NCBI RefSeq assembly: GCF_035712165.1
Contig: NZ_DASTBH010000562.1
Location: 1 to 64,000 of the forward strand
From: DASYTH01 sp035712165
GTDB lineage: Bacteria > Actinomycetota > Actinomycetes > Mycobacteriales > Pseudonocardiaceae
DNA: 64,000 nt
Reading direction: 5' to 3'
In this document: piece after piece, positions 7,197 to 15,604 of the stretch
Numbering within the stretch: the stretch's first letter is position 1
How the letters are laid out: the number at the start of each line of letters is the position of its first letter
The notes under the pieces: model-generated
Databases searched by the model: none
What the model was told of the DNA's origin: nothing
The model's input: the letters and a program-made list of their open reading frames with translations, nothing else
Made by a program: the position numbers and the translations under genes

Positions 7197-7239
7197 TTGA
7201 CAAGCCGCTCTCAGGATGGTTCACTATCCCTCGTTCCGC
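7197..7239 (+). promoter_or_regulatory. Repeated promoter-operator module (rightward of divergent pair)
   Basis: TTGACA (7197-7202), 18-nt spacer starting AGCCG, -10 TCACTA(T) from 7221, GTTCCGC (7233-7239). The -10 arm is GGTTCA instead of CGGCTA. Confidence 0.78.
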
Positions 7240-7260
7240 TCGAACGACCAGGAGGTCACC

Positions 7261-7461
7261 GTGAGCTTCGAGGAGAAGCACACCCCCGAGGGGATGGTGT
7301 CGTACCCACCCATCGACTCCCCCGACTTCGCCCGCACCAGCCCGCACGCCTCCACCTACGTCTGCGCCGACGCGCAGTGCCAGGCCGAGGCCGCCGAGCA
7401 CGTCCGCACGATCACCGGCCAGCCCGGTGTGTTCCGCCCGTTCCAGTCGAGGAAGGACTGA
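7261..7461 (+). CDS. Small hypothetical protein
   Basis: Encodes 66 aa from a GTG preceded by GGAGG (5 nt). Polar, with two Cys near its middle (CADAQC) and a Pro-rich first half. The longer reading from 7216 starts inside the promoter and is rejected. First gene of a two-gene operon. Confidence 0.72.
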   Translation: MSFEEKHTPEGMVSYPPIDSPDFARTSPHASTYVCADAQCQAEAAEHVRTITGQPGVFRPFQSRKD

Positions 7462-7466
7462 CCCCC

Positions 7467-8270
7467 GTGACCGAGAACCCCACCGTCGAGCGCTCCACGC
7501 CCGAAGAGATCGCCGAGCGCCGCCGCGCGGGCAAGCTGGGCCAGATCGAAGCCCAGCTCGCCATCGCGGCCGACGAGCGCGCCCCCGAGGGCGAACGCGA
7601 CGCGGCGCTGAACCGCGCCATGGAACTCATGGCCCGACACGGCGTCACCGAGATGATGCTGGCCGCGCGGCGCGGGCAGGCCACCGACACGATCATCGAG
7701 AAGAAGATCTTGATCTCCGACCCGTACTCGTACGAGAAGATGCTGCTGGCCAGCCAGATCGCCAGCGCACTCAACTGCCGCAGCTTCTACAGCCACTACC
7801 GGAACATCGTCAGCTCGATCACGATCATCGGGTTCCGGAGTGACGTCGAGCGCGTCGAGCTGCTCTACACCTCGCTGCTCCTCCAGGCGGTGAACGCGGT
7901 GCGCAAGGAGCGCCCCTACAGCTACTCCACCGCGTCGGAGACGCGGCAGTACCGCAAGAGCTGGCTGGTCGGCTTCGGCGAGCGGGTCGGCGTGCGACTG
8001 TGGCGCAAGGAGCAGGAGGCCCGCGCGAAGTACGACCAGGAGCACGCCGCCGACGGGGACGGCGAACCCGGCACCGGTCTGGTGCTGGTCGGCCGCCGCG
8101 ACCAGGTCAAGGCGTTCTACGAGGCCAACTTCGGCTTCAAGCCCCGGAAGAACAACCGACAGGTCGACGCCTACGCCAAGCGCGACGGTCGTCGCGCTGG
8201 CGACAAGGCCGACCTGGGTGGCGGCACCGGCGTAACCCGAGGTGACCGTCCGGCGCTGCCCGCGCGGTAG
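7467..8270 (+). CDS. DUF2786-type protein
   Basis: Encodes 267 aa from a GTG 5 nt after the upstream stop. Residues 15-65 fit the DUF2786 pattern, a helical segment ending in an RAMELMARHGVTEMML-type motif. The next 130 residues match the partner domain seen in phage DUF2786 proteins (SYEKMLLASQIASAL..., ITIIGFRSDVERVELLY..., SWLVGFGERVGVRLW). The C-terminus is basic and probably disordered. The biochemical role of this family is unknown. A 19-bp terminator follows. Confidence 0.8.
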   Translation: MTENPTVERSTPEEIAERRRAGKLGQIEAQLAIAADERAPEGERDAALNRAMELMARHGVTEMMLAARRGQATDTIIEKKILISDPYSYEKMLLASQIASALNCRSFYSHYRNIVSSITIIGFRSDVERVELLYTSLLLQAVNAVRKERPYSYSTASETRQYRKSWLVGFGERVGVRLWRKEQEARAKYDQEHAADGDGEPGTGLVLVGRRDQVKAFYEANFGFKPRKNNRQVDAYAKRDGRRAGDKADLGGGTGVTRGDRPALPAR

Positions 8271-8280
8271 GACCGGAAAC

Positions 8281-8319
8281 GACGGAGCCCCCGACCAGAC
8301 TCTGGTCGGGGGCTCCGTC
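8281..8319. terminator. 19-bp bidirectional terminator
   Basis: Two perfectly complementary 19-nt arms around a single unpaired base, between convergent genes ending at 8270 and 8328. The longest perfect stem noticed in the window. Confidence 0.8.
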
Positions 8320-8327
8320 GGACTGCT

Positions 8328-8513
8328 CTACTTGAACAGCCCGTCGATGGTCTGGCTGACGGAGGTCAGGATCTCGACCGCCTTGGTGCCGATGTCGGTG
8401 CCGGTGGTCGCGAGCATCAGGCCGGTGATGACGGCGATGATCGTCAGGAACCACTCCTTGCGCCGGAACGCGAACACCAGCGTCAGGATCGCAAAGATCG
8501 TTACGAGTGCCAT
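8328..8513 (-). CDS. 61-aa membrane protein
   Basis: Two hydrophobic helices (residues 1-15 and 21-38) flank a short basic loop (FRRKEW); the C-terminal part is amphipathic. Size and topology would fit a holin-like or membrane-modulating protein, but it lies far from the lysis genes and is read from an early-type promoter. GGAGA ribosome site with 9-nt spacing. Confidence 0.72.
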   Translation of the reverse strand: MALVTIFAILTLVFAFRRKEWFLTIIAVITGLMLATTGTDIGTKAVEILTSVSQTIDGLFK

Positions 8514-8540
8514 GCCGTCCGTTCTCCTCGGGGTCTGTGT

Positions 8541-8586
8541 ACGGAACTGGCCACCAAGTGTAGCCGCTCGTGACGCGGCAACAAAA
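8541..8586 (-). promoter_or_regulatory. Degenerate copy of the repeated promoter
   Basis: Leftward -10 TACACT (8562-8557) preceded by GCCGC...GCGGC arms; the -35 is weak (TTGTTG with a 16-nt spacer). A GTTCCGT box lies 9 nt after the -10. Confidence 0.55.
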
Positions 8587-8698
8587 GCTACCGTCCGGGT
8601 GGCAAAGAATCATGGTCCGCCGCCATCCCGGCTACCATTCGTGATGCAGCAGGTCACCTACACGGCGGACCTTGATACAGCGTGGACTGGAGATGGAT

Positions 8699-9241
8699 GT
8701 GACCGCAGAGCACTCGTCACCCGCGAAGGTGACGATCCCCGAGCGCACCCGGTTCGACGGGGTAGGCGTCGACTCGATGCTCAAGCAGCGCCTGTCCGAC
8801 ATGGCCGACGAGGTGGGCGCCCGTAACACGCGGGTGGCCATCGCGGTGCCGGTGCGCGAGATCATCGCGATCTTTCACGACGTCTTCGGGAACGTGCCAC
8901 ACGTGCCCGACTACGACCCTGAGCGCGAGGGGTTGCGGTGGGGTGGGCTTGCCGCGTACTCGCCGACGGAGGTCCCCGAGGCGCAGGCCGAGGTGGGCGT
9001 GAAGCTGACCGACGAGGGCGTGAGCGTGGTCTTCGAGACACATGACACCTCCGACGACGCACCGCTGACGCTGCGCCAGGCCGAGGAGTTCTTCCTGGCG
9101 GGTCTGGCGGCGGTGGCCGAGGGTAAGCGTCGGGCGGCGCAGCGGCCAACGCTGGGTGTGTCCGACGAGGACGCCACCGCTGAGCTGGCTCGGCGCGGCA
9201 TCGTGGTCGAGTCGCTGACGCCATCCCTCCAGTCGGATTGA
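8699..9241 (+). CDS. Hypothetical protein
   Basis: Encodes 180 aa from GTG 8699, chosen because GGAG lies 6 nt upstream; ATG 8693 and TTG 8672 are alternatives with poorer spacing. Alternating charged strands and helices, no recognised fold. Its TGA stop is inside the -35 box (TTGACG) of the next promoter. No repeated promoter was seen upstream. Confidence 0.68.
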   Translation: MTAEHSSPAKVTIPERTRFDGVGVDSMLKQRLSDMADEVGARNTRVAIAVPVREIIAIFHDVFGNVPHVPDYDPEREGLRWGGLAAYSPTEVPEAQAEVGVKLTDEGVSVVFETHDTSDDAPLTLRQAEEFFLAGLAAVAEGKRRAAQRPTLGVSDEDATAELARRGIVVESLTPSLQSD

Positions 9242-9267
9242 CGTGCCGCTATCGTGGCGGCTAAGCT
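9238..9267 (+). promoter_or_regulatory. Repeated promoter-operator module
   Basis: TTGACG (9238-9243), 18-nt spacer with GCCG...CGGC arms, -10 TAAGCT (9262-9267). No GTTCCGC follows. The upstream gene ends within the -35. Confidence 0.8.
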
Positions 9268-9313
9268 AGTGGCGTAAACGCGCACCCCCGCGCAGACCTG
9301 GAAGGACGAGACC

Positions 9314-9862
9314 ATGAACAGCCGAGCCCGCTGGGCTGCCGGTGCGCTAGACCTGACCGGCGACATCAAGGCCGCATCCGAGTACCTGGAGATCGGTCGG
9401 GTCGCCGACGCCACCGGCCTGTCCACCAACACGATCGCCGACTCGCTCACCCGGCGCGAGATCACCAACCCGGCCAACCCGCGCGGCGCACTGTGCCGCC
9501 CGGTCGCCCGCGTCGGCGACGTGCCGCTGTGGTCGCAGGAGCAGGTGGACGAGTACCTGCGGCGCCAGGCCGCCCAGGAGGGCAACGACAACGACCTGCC
9601 CCTGGTCACCACGGCCGAGGCGACCGAGCGCCAGCTGGTCTCCACGGAGGAGATCGCCACCCTGTTCGACCTGCACGACCAGACCGTGCGGCGCTGGCAG
9701 CGCTACGACGAGACCTACCCGGCCGCCGTGGCGCGGCGCGACCGCAACGGCCGCTCGGGTCCGCCCGAGCACGTGCGTGAGCTGGCGGCCGTGCTGAGGT
9801 GGGCGGCAGAGAAGGGCATCGAGGTGCCCGGCGCGCACACCGCTCCGGCGGTGGCGTCCTAG
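9314..9862 (+). CDS. Helix-turn-helix DNA-binding protein
   Basis: Encodes 182 aa with GGAAGGA 7 nt before the ATG. Two candidate MerR/excisionase-type HTH units are visible: residues 28-60 (IGRVADATGLSTNTIADSL) and about 108-140 (STEEIATLFDLHDQTVRRW). It is the best local candidate for a regulator, for example of the repeated promoter; that link is only an inference from its early position and DNA-binding look. Single-gene unit closed by a hairpin. Confidence 0.75.
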   Translation: MNSRARWAAGALDLTGDIKAASEYLEIGRVADATGLSTNTIADSLTRREITNPANPRGALCRPVARVGDVPLWSQEQVDEYLRRQAAQEGNDNDLPLVTTAEATERQLVSTEEIATLFDLHDQTVRRWQRYDETYPAAVARRDRNGRSGPPEHVRELAAVLRWAAEKGIEVPGAHTAPAVAS

Positions 9863-9886
9863 AACCTGGGTTGCCAGGCGGAACAG

Positions 9887-9928
9887 CAACGGCCCCGGAC
9901 CTGCGGAGACGCGGGACCGGGGCCGTTG
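9887..9928 (+). terminator. Hairpin terminator
   Basis: A 12-bp stem (CAACGGCCCCGG and its complement) after the HTH gene, 24 nt before the next promoter. Confidence 0.7.
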
Positions 9929-9951
9929 TCGCGCTCGGCCTCGATCGGGGG

Positions 9952-9994
9952 TTGACGAGCCGCTGACTAGACGGCTAAGCTATCGGTGTTCCGC
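9952..9994 (+). promoter_or_regulatory. Repeated promoter-operator module
   Basis: TTGACG (9952-9957), AGCCG...CGGC 18-nt spacer, -10 TAAGCT (9976-9981), 6 nt, GTTCCGC (9988-9994). A near-perfect copy. Confidence 0.9.
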
Positions 9995-10012
9995 ACGACC
10001 GAGGAGGACCCG

Positions 10013-10999
10013 ATGACCAGCGCCCGCACCGACATCCACCGCCCGTCCGCCGCCGAGTTCGACCCCGCCGACTACGAGTTCGTCGCCGTGTTCGACTCCC
10101 GCGCCGACTGGCCGGGCGCCAACGACTGGTTCCTCCAGGCCCGCCGCGAGCTGCTGGACGCCGGATGGACCTTCTCCGGCGTGCACGGCGGCGCCGGTCA
10201 GTGCGACCACTGCGGCGCGCTGCTGCGCTACTCGGCGCTGATGAAGCACCTGCCCACCCGCACGCTGATCTACGTGGGCGAAACCTGCCTCGACAACCGG
10301 TTCGAGATGACCAAGGCCGAGTTCGATGCCGCCCGCAAGGCCGCCGCGCTGGACCGCGAGCGCCAGGCCAAGCTCACCGCGTTCAACGCCCTGTGCGAGA
10401 CCTACCCCGAGCTGGTCTGGGCCACCTACGCGTGGAACATCGGCCAGGCTGGTGCCGTCTACGAGACCCGGCCGCGCTGGGTCGACGAGCCGAACGGCGA
10501 GCAGGTCACCGCGCCGGTCGCGGGCACCACCTGGGCCGAGCGCAACCGCAAGGACTGGGCGATCAGCACCCTGTCCGACATGGCGCGCAAGGCCCGCCAG
10601 TACGGCTCGTTCGCCTCGGAGAAGCAGGCCGCACTGCTGGTGCGCCTGGTTCACGAGCTGGAGGCTGCCGAGGCCGAGACCGCCAAGCGTGAGGCCGAGC
10701 GTGCCGCGAAGGCCGCCGCCCGCGTGAACGCCGCCATCGGCGAGATCGGCGACCGCCGCGAGTTCACCGGCACCGTGCGGTGGTTCGACCACTTCGAGTC
10801 CAACTACGGCTACACGCCGAAGACCTGCACCGTGATGATCCTCGACACCCCCGAGGGCACCGTGAAGTGGAAGGCCAGCAACTACATCGAGCTGGAGAAG
10901 GGGCAGCAGGTCACGATCAAGGCGACCGTCAAGGAGCACTCGATCTACGACCGCACCGAGGAGATCACCACCGTGGTCACCAGAGGCAAGCTCCTCTGA
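10013..10999 (+). CDS. Zinc-ribbon protein with C-terminal OB-like region
   Basis: Encodes 328 aa with GAGGAGG 5 nt before the ATG. Near residues 60-85 it has CDHCG ... YVGETC, a split zinc ribbon also seen in the gene at 21317. The middle (residues 100-240) is helical and Glu/Ala/Lys-rich. The last 85 residues are strand-rich (FTGTVRWFDHFESNYG..., CTVMILDTPEGTVKWKAS..., GQQVTIKATVKEHS), suggesting an OB-type fold. A nucleic-acid-binding role is plausible; no family name is claimed. Confidence 0.75.
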   Translation: MTSARTDIHRPSAAEFDPADYEFVAVFDSRADWPGANDWFLQARRELLDAGWTFSGVHGGAGQCDHCGALLRYSALMKHLPTRTLIYVGETCLDNRFEMTKAEFDAARKAAALDRERQAKLTAFNALCETYPELVWATYAWNIGQAGAVYETRPRWVDEPNGEQVTAPVAGTTWAERNRKDWAISTLSDMARKARQYGSFASEKQAALLVRLVHELEAAEAETAKREAERAAKAAARVNAAIGEIGDRREFTGTVRWFDHFESNYGYTPKTCTVMILDTPEGTVKWKASNYIELEKGQQVTIKATVKEHSIYDRTEEITTVVTRGKLL

Positions 11000-11005
11000 C
11001 CGCGC

Positions 11006-11031
11006 GGCCCGCCCGGCGAACCGGGCGGGCC
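11006..11031 (+). terminator. Hairpin terminator
   Basis: An 11-bp stem (GGCCCGCCCGG and its complement) with a CGAA tetraloop, 6 nt after the stop at 10999. Confidence 0.72.
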
Positions 11032-11065
11032 TTCACCCGTTCCGCACCACCCCGAGGAGTACCCA

Positions 11066-11761
11066 GTGATCAACATCGAACAGCGCGCCCAGCAGCGCGA
11101 CACCTGCGCGTTCGTCACCTTCATGACCGTGGACGTGCTGGCCCGCAAGATGATCGGCCTGGTCGGCGACCGCCGGATGACCATGATGCGCCGCTACCTC
11201 GGCGACCGCGCGGGCACGCCGGACGTGCGCGCGGGGCTCCGGATCGACCGGCGCGGGTTCAACCCGGTCAGCCACCGCCTCGGCGTGGGCGTGGGCATCC
11301 ACCTGCGGCCCGGCATCCACGGCATCGGGTTCTCGGTCCAGCGCATGAGTGAGACCGAGGACGAGGCTCGCGAGCGCTACCGCAACCCGGACAAGCAGTG
11401 GTTGGGCCGCCGCGAAGACCTGGTCTACGTGGAGCTGCGCGGCTGGCCGGGGCAGCCGAGCCGAGAGGACTCGATCCGGATCGAGCGGTGGAACGAGAAC
11501 GGCGTGGGCGAGGAGATCATCGTGGTCTTCGACGACGTGGATCTGCTCGAAGAACTCGCCTGGGACATCAAGGGTGACCAGGTGCGCGAGGTCCACATGT
11601 GGGACGAGTTCTGCGAGACCCACCACCTGCACTTCGAGCACCACCTGCACCACCGGTCAGCGGGCTGCAAGGGTCGGCCGCCGACGCGCGGCGAGACGCT
11701 GGCGGCGCTGGCGGCCAACGCACTGAAGGCCGAGGCCGAGCAGGCGGCCAAGACCGCCTGA
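11066..11761 (+). CDS. Hypothetical 231-aa protein with His-rich segment
   Basis: Starts at a GTG with GAGGAG upstream. A GTTCCGC sequence lies 21 nt before the start although no -35/-10 pair is visible, so expression may be by readthrough of the preceding hairpin. The C-terminal half has a cluster of His residues (THHLHFEHHLHH) that could bind metal. Function unknown. Confidence 0.7.
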   Translation: MINIEQRAQQRDTCAFVTFMTVDVLARKMIGLVGDRRMTMMRRYLGDRAGTPDVRAGLRIDRRGFNPVSHRLGVGVGIHLRPGIHGIGFSVQRMSETEDEARERYRNPDKQWLGRREDLVYVELRGWPGQPSREDSIRIERWNENGVGEEIIVVFDDVDLLEELAWDIKGDQVREVHMWDEFCETHHLHFEHHLHHRSAGCKGRPPTRGETLAALAANALKAEAEQAAKTA

Positions 11762-11772
11762 CCCCGGATGCG

Positions 11773-11806
11773 CGACAGCCCGGCCCCGCGTGGGGCCGGG
11801 CTGTCG
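11773..11806. terminator. 15-bp bidirectional terminator
   Basis: Perfect 15-bp stem with a 4-nt loop between the convergent stops at 11761 and 11812. Confidence 0.78.
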
Positions 11807-11811
11807 TCGTG

Positions 11812-12312
11812 TCACGCGTCGGGGGTGACCTCGCGCGGCTCGCCGAAGTTCAGCGTGACGCGCTCGGCGAGACCGGCGACCACGGTCACCAGCTCGTCGC
11901 CGGAGACGGTGCGGCCGTCGAAGGTGTAGGTGGCGGTGAGCACCGCCTGGCCGAGGGTGCCGGTGGCCGCGACGAACGCGGTGCCGTCGCCGTTGTCGGT
12001 GACGGCGAGGATCGAGGTGTCGCTGACGCTGAACTCGCTGGCGTAGTCGGCGGGCGCGTCGGTGGCGTTGCCCATCTCGTCGGTGAACGTGGGGGCGAGC
12101 AGGTCGAAGCCCTGGTCGGCCATGAGGTCCATGTGGTGATCAACCTTTCCGGGGGTGGCGGTGCGGGGGGTCGTGCTGCTGTCGCGCTCGGCGGCTGTGG
12201 CCTTGCGGTGGCGGCCGACGTGCAGGACGGCGCGGAGGCGTTTGCCCTTGATGATCCAGCGTTCCTGGTGCACCAGGTCGCCGTAGTCGGTGATCTTGCC
12301 CTCAAGCTGCAC
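11812..12312 (-). CDS. Ig-like (Big2-type) domain protein
   Basis: The open frame gives 166 aa from GTG 12312; an ATG at 12132 with GGAAAGG about 11 nt upstream would give a 106-aa protein and may be the true start. The last 90 residues look like one bacterial Ig-like domain: SEFSVSDTSILAVTDNGDGTAFVAA is typical of Big2. Such domains occur in phage head and tail proteins. It has no repeated promoter, like other presumed late genes here. The N-terminal 60 residues are basic and unlike the rest. Confidence 0.65.
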   Translation of the reverse strand: MQLEGKITDYGDLVHQERWIIKGKRLRAVLHVGRHRKATAAERDSSTTPRTATPGKVDHHMDLMADQGFDLLAPTFTDEMGNATDAPADYASEFSVSDTSILAVTDNGDGTAFVAATGTLGQAVLTATYTFDGRTVSGDELVTVVAGLAERVTLNFGEPREVTPDA

Positions 12313-12380
12313 GTGCAGAAGCGTACGGCGGCGCGACCGTGAGGTGGTGGTGCCACTCGGGAGCGAGCCGACGGGCCGGG

Positions 12381-12422
12381 TTGACGAGCCGCGCCCAGCA
12401 TGGTTTACTATCCCTGTTCCGC
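12381..12422 (+). promoter_or_regulatory. Repeated promoter-operator module
   Basis: TTGACG (12381-12386), spacer starting AGCCG, -10 TTACTA(T) from 12405, GTTCCGC (12416-12422). It heads the operon that runs to 17003. Confidence 0.82.
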
Positions 12423-12444
12423 CCGACTACCCGAGGAAGTCATC

Positions 12445-13089
12445 ATGTTGATCATCAAAGCGGAAAGCGCGCTTGAGAGGATCACCGTCTGGGGAGAGGT
12501 GCCCGAGCACCCGGACGTCCGCGACGTCAAGCCCAACGAGTGGAGCGCCAAGGCGATCCGGCCCATCAAGATCAAGGCCGTGTTCAACCGCGCCGACGGC
12601 GGCCCGTGGGAACTCGGCAAGATCACCCTGTTCGGCTTCGACGTGCTCAAGAGCGGCCGACCCAGCGACAACCCAAACTGCTACCACGACATGGAGGTCC
12701 CCGAGAAGGTCTACGCGTACAAGCGCGAGTTCTCCGAGGACCAGTTCGCGAAGACGGAGTGGGCGCGCGAATGGGCCGCCGTCCAGCTGGTCCGCATCAA
12801 CGACGTGGCCGAGCGTGCCGACCTGGACAGCGACGTCGTCCTGGGCGAGCCGGTAGACCTCGATGAGCCGCAGCCCCGCCGGTTTCCCCTCGACTCGCCA
12901 GAACCGCGCGAGAACGGCCTGCGTGTGCGCTCCACGGTGAACGACGTGGTCTTCATCTACCAGGAAGAGGTCGGGCGCTGGCTGGCGACGACGGCCAGCG
13001 GCGGCGACGGCAACACCTACTCGTGGTCCGCGCTCAACGGCAGCTACTCCGAGTACGCCACCGGCGAGATGGTCGAGGTGCTGCTGTGA
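12445..13089 (+). CDS. Hypothetical 214-aa protein
   Basis: First gene of a seven-gene overlapping operon. Ribosome site GAGGA, 5-6 nt from the ATG. Strand-rich, with aromatic residues throughout; the C-terminal part (VRSTVNDVVFIYQEEVGRWLATT) looks like a small beta-domain. It overlaps the next gene by 4 nt (GTGA). No family recognised. Confidence 0.72.
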   Translation: MLIIKAESALERITVWGEVPEHPDVRDVKPNEWSAKAIRPIKIKAVFNRADGGPWELGKITLFGFDVLKSGRPSDNPNCYHDMEVPEKVYAYKREFSEDQFAKTEWAREWAAVQLVRINDVAERADLDSDVVLGEPVDLDEPQPRRFPLDSPEPRENGLRVRSTVNDVVFIYQEEVGRWLATTASGGDGNTYSWSALNGSYSEYATGEMVEVLL

Positions 13090-13454
13090 CCACCGAGATC
13101 ACCGCCGTGGAGCGGGTGGCCGCGTTCGTCGCGGCCTCCCGCAAGGCAGAGATGCCCGCCGTCCAGCTGCTCACCGACGACGTGGCCACCCTGGTCGGGC
13201 CGGACGTCCGGCTGCTGCACGCGGTCGCCGCCGCGCTGCTGCCGCACATGTCCGGCGGCGAGCAGGCCGACGAGGAGACCTTCCCCGACTACACCGAGGC
13301 CGACGCGCTCGCCGCCACCTTCGACGAGCGAACCCTGCACCGCCTGGTGCTGCTGTTCAACGAGGCGGGCGCCCGCGCCTACCTCGCGTACCGAGAGAAG
13401 CGCCGCGCGGCCAACATCGCCGAGATGCGCGCTCGTGAGGAGCAGAACGCATGA
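13086..13454 (+). CDS. Hypothetical helical protein
   Basis: Encodes 122 aa from a GTG overlapping the upstream TGA. Alanine-rich helices with an acidic centre. The overlap at both ends (GTGA, ATGA) indicates translational coupling. Unknown function. Confidence 0.72.
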   Translation: MTTEITAVERVAAFVAASRKAEMPAVQLLTDDVATLVGPDVRLLHAVAAALLPHMSGGEQADEETFPDYTEADALAATFDERTLHRLVLLFNEAGARAYLAYREKRRAANIAEMRAREEQNA

Positions 13455-13879
13455 CCGTCCCGACCCCCTCGAACCAGCTGCCGCCCGTCTCGCGGACCGG
13501 CGCCGAGATCGACGCCCGGATCACCAACCGGATCGAGAGGCTGGACGCCGAGGTCCGCATGGGCGCCAGCGCGGACCTGATCAACGGCACCCGGCCGAAC
13601 AGCATGGTCGAAGCCGAGAACATGATCTTGCGGGCGCAGCGCGACCAGCTGATCGGCAAGGTCGAGGACCTGGCTGCCGAGCTGGCCCCGATGCAGCTGG
13701 CGCTCCGGACCCTGACCGCGCTGGTGCTGGTCACCTGCGGCGGCGAGGCCCAGTTCTCCGACGAGGACCTGGACAGGATCGCAAACGCGGGCGTCCAGTT
13801 CAGCCGCGACAGTCACGACAGCGGATGGTTCGTCGAATACGTCCAGCCCACTCAGGACTCAACCGGGAGGAAAGTGTGA
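13451..13879 (+). CDS. Hypothetical coiled-coil protein
   Basis: Encodes 142 aa. Residues 35-95 form a long helix with heptad-like Leu/Ile spacing (ENMILRAQRDQLIGKVEDL), suggesting oligomerisation. ATGA overlap with the gene before and GTGA overlap with the gene after. Function unknown. Confidence 0.72.
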   Translation: MTVPTPSNQLPPVSRTGAEIDARITNRIERLDAEVRMGASADLINGTRPNSMVEAENMILRAQRDQLIGKVEDLAAELAPMQLALRTLTALVLVTCGGEAQFSDEDLDRIANAGVQFSRDSHDSGWFVEYVQPTQDSTGRKV

Positions 13880-14694
13880 CCGAGGAGAAGCGCACACGCG
13901 TACTCGAACATGTCGGCGCGGTGAACCTGCACATCGACGTCACCACGGGCAGCATCGAAGTGCGCGCCAGCCGGGCCGAAGGAGACGTCGCCCAGGTCAC
14001 CCTGGAGCCGGTGTTTCCCGGCGACGAGGTGGCCTTGGCGCTGATCGAGCGCGCCGAAATTCACATGTCGGGCAGCAACGTCCGGGTGATAGTGCCCGCG
14101 CCACCCGGCAGCGGCAGGCGGGTCGTTTACGGCAGCCACAACGTCGTCGTTGGCAACGTGATCGGCAACGTGGTCAGCGTGGGTGACGTGTACGGAGGCA
14201 TCTTCGTCGGCGGCAACGGCGAAGTCCGCATCGGCAGCGTCGGCGGCGGCACCGTCCACATGGGCACCCCCGGCCAGGTGCGGGTCACCGCCATGGTCCC
14301 CTCGGACTCGCACGTCACCGGCAAGACCGTCGCGGGCGACATGAGCGTGTCCACCGACGGTGAGGCCGAGTTCGCCGAGGTGACCTTCACCTCCAAGAAC
14401 GGCGACCTGCGCGCCGTGGGTGCCCGGCGCGTCAACGCGCACACCGTCGCGGGCGACATCACCGCCAGCGGCGCGCGATGGATGCAGGCGAACAGCGTCT
14501 CAGGTGACATCAGCGCCGAGTCCCTGGCGGGCGAGCTGAACGCCCGCAGCGTGTCCGGTGACATCGAGGTGTACGCGGTCGCCGACGGATCGGTGACAGC
14601 CAGCACGGTGTCCGGCGACGTCCGAGTGACCCGCTCCTCCGGCGTCAACGTCAGCGTGAACGCGGGCAGCGTCTCGGGGCGGGTGAGGACGTGA
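13876..14694 (+). CDS. DUF4097-like beta-solenoid repeat protein
   Basis: Encodes 272 aa from a GTG with GGGAGGAA upstream. After an HIDVTTGSIEVRAS-type start, it is built from about 20-residue units containing the repeated core V(S/A)GD(I/M/V) (TVAGDMS, TVAGDIT, SVSGDIS, SVSGDIE, TVSGDVR), the signature of DUF4097/DUF4098-type right-handed beta structures. There is no signal peptide or membrane helix. In bacteria these often partner with membrane stress systems; its job in a phage is unknown. Confidence 0.78.
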   Translation: MTEEKRTRVLEHVGAVNLHIDVTTGSIEVRASRAEGDVAQVTLEPVFPGDEVALALIERAEIHMSGSNVRVIVPAPPGSGRRVVYGSHNVVVGNVIGNVVSVGDVYGGIFVGGNGEVRIGSVGGGTVHMGTPGQVRVTAMVPSDSHVTGKTVAGDMSVSTDGEAEFAEVTFTSKNGDLRAVGARRVNAHTVAGDITASGARWMQANSVSGDISAESLAGELNARSVSGDIEVYAVADGSVTASTVSGDVRVTRSSGVNVSVNAGSVSGRVRT

Positions 14695-15143
14695 AACACG
14701 GGAGGACCTCGGCCGCCGGAACAGGTGCGGTGCACGCGCTGTCCACGATGGTGAGCACGGCGGGACTGCACCCGCCGCGCCAGTTCGGTGCACTGTGCGG
14801 CACCAGCTACACCTCCGAGCTGGTAGGGCCGGGCCGTTACCAGGGCCGCTGGAACTACACCGACGAGCCGGTCACCTGCCGCCGCTGCCTGGAGAAGCTG
14901 GAACGTCTCGCCGAGCAGGCGCTGCTCGACGAGCGCGCGATCTCAACCATGGCCGACGTCGCGGTGCACCGGCCCGGCTCCGGCTCGAACGCGCGCCCGG
15001 CGGACCCGGACAAGGTGCGCGCGTTCCGGCGCGCGTGGCCCGCGATGGGCCGGGCGGTCGCCGACCTGCTGCGTCACCGTGGCGTGCGGTTGGGCGAGGG
15101 CTGGACCGGCCCGACCCGGTTGGCCGGGGAGGTCTCGCGATGA
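14691..15143 (+). CDS. Hypothetical protein with Cys knuckle
   Basis: Encodes 150 aa from a GTG in a GTGA overlap. A Cys at about residue 36 (CGTSY) and a CRRC pair at about 63-66 may bind zinc. The C-terminal half is basic and helical. Middle gene of the 12445-17003 operon. Confidence 0.7.
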   Translation: MKHGRTSAAGTGAVHALSTMVSTAGLHPPRQFGALCGTSYTSELVGPGRYQGRWNYTDEPVTCRRCLEKLERLAEQALLDERAISTMADVAVHRPGSGSNARPADPDKVRAFRRAWPAMGRAVADLLRHRGVRLGEGWTGPTRLAGEVSR

Positions 15144-15604
15144 CGCGGTACGACGAGGACGCGATGCGGCGCCCGCACGGCGGGCGTCACCCGTTGGCGG
15201 GGCTGCCGCAGGAGCTGCTCGACGCGGCGCTGCGCGGCATCCGCCAGGCGGCCGACCTGATCGAGCCGGGCGAGGGCCAGGACCACGAGGCGGCCTACCT
15301 GGAGGTGATCGAGCCCATCCTGATCGAGCTGCGCGCGGCCGGATTCCTGGGCTCGCCGCTGTTCGTCGCCAGCCCGGCCAACTACGAAGTGCAGGAGGAC
15401 GGCAGCGGCGAGCCGGTCACCGGCCAGGTGCTGGACCTGCACGACTGGCCGCACAGCGAGGACGTGACCGAGCTGCTGTTCGGGGCGCGCTCGATCCCGT
15501 GGGACAAGGCCGTGTGGGCGGCCAAGCAGTTGAACACCGATTACGCCATCGGCCCGGCCGCGTGGCGCAACCACCAGGAGAAGATCAAGGAAGGTGCGAA
15601 GTGA
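15140..15604 (+). CDS. Hypothetical protein
   Basis: Encodes 154 aa, ATGA overlap with the gene before. Helical N-half (LPQELLDAALRGIRQAADLIE), then a strand region and a C-terminal helix. It resembles small acidic phage proteins of unknown function. Confidence 0.7.
   Translation: MTRYDEDAMRRPHGGRHPLAGLPQELLDAALRGIRQAADLIEPGEGQDHEAAYLEVIEPILIELRAAGFLGSPLFVASPANYEVQEDGSGEPVTGQVLDLHDWPHSEDVTELLFGARSIPWDKAVWAAKQLNTDYAIGPAAWRNHQEKIKEGAK

Noticed and set aside
11039..11045. GTTCCGC before the gene at 11066 as a further promoter
   Set aside because: No -35 or -10 at the required distance; a 7-mer of this composition is expected several times by chance in the window. The same holds for 56815-56821.
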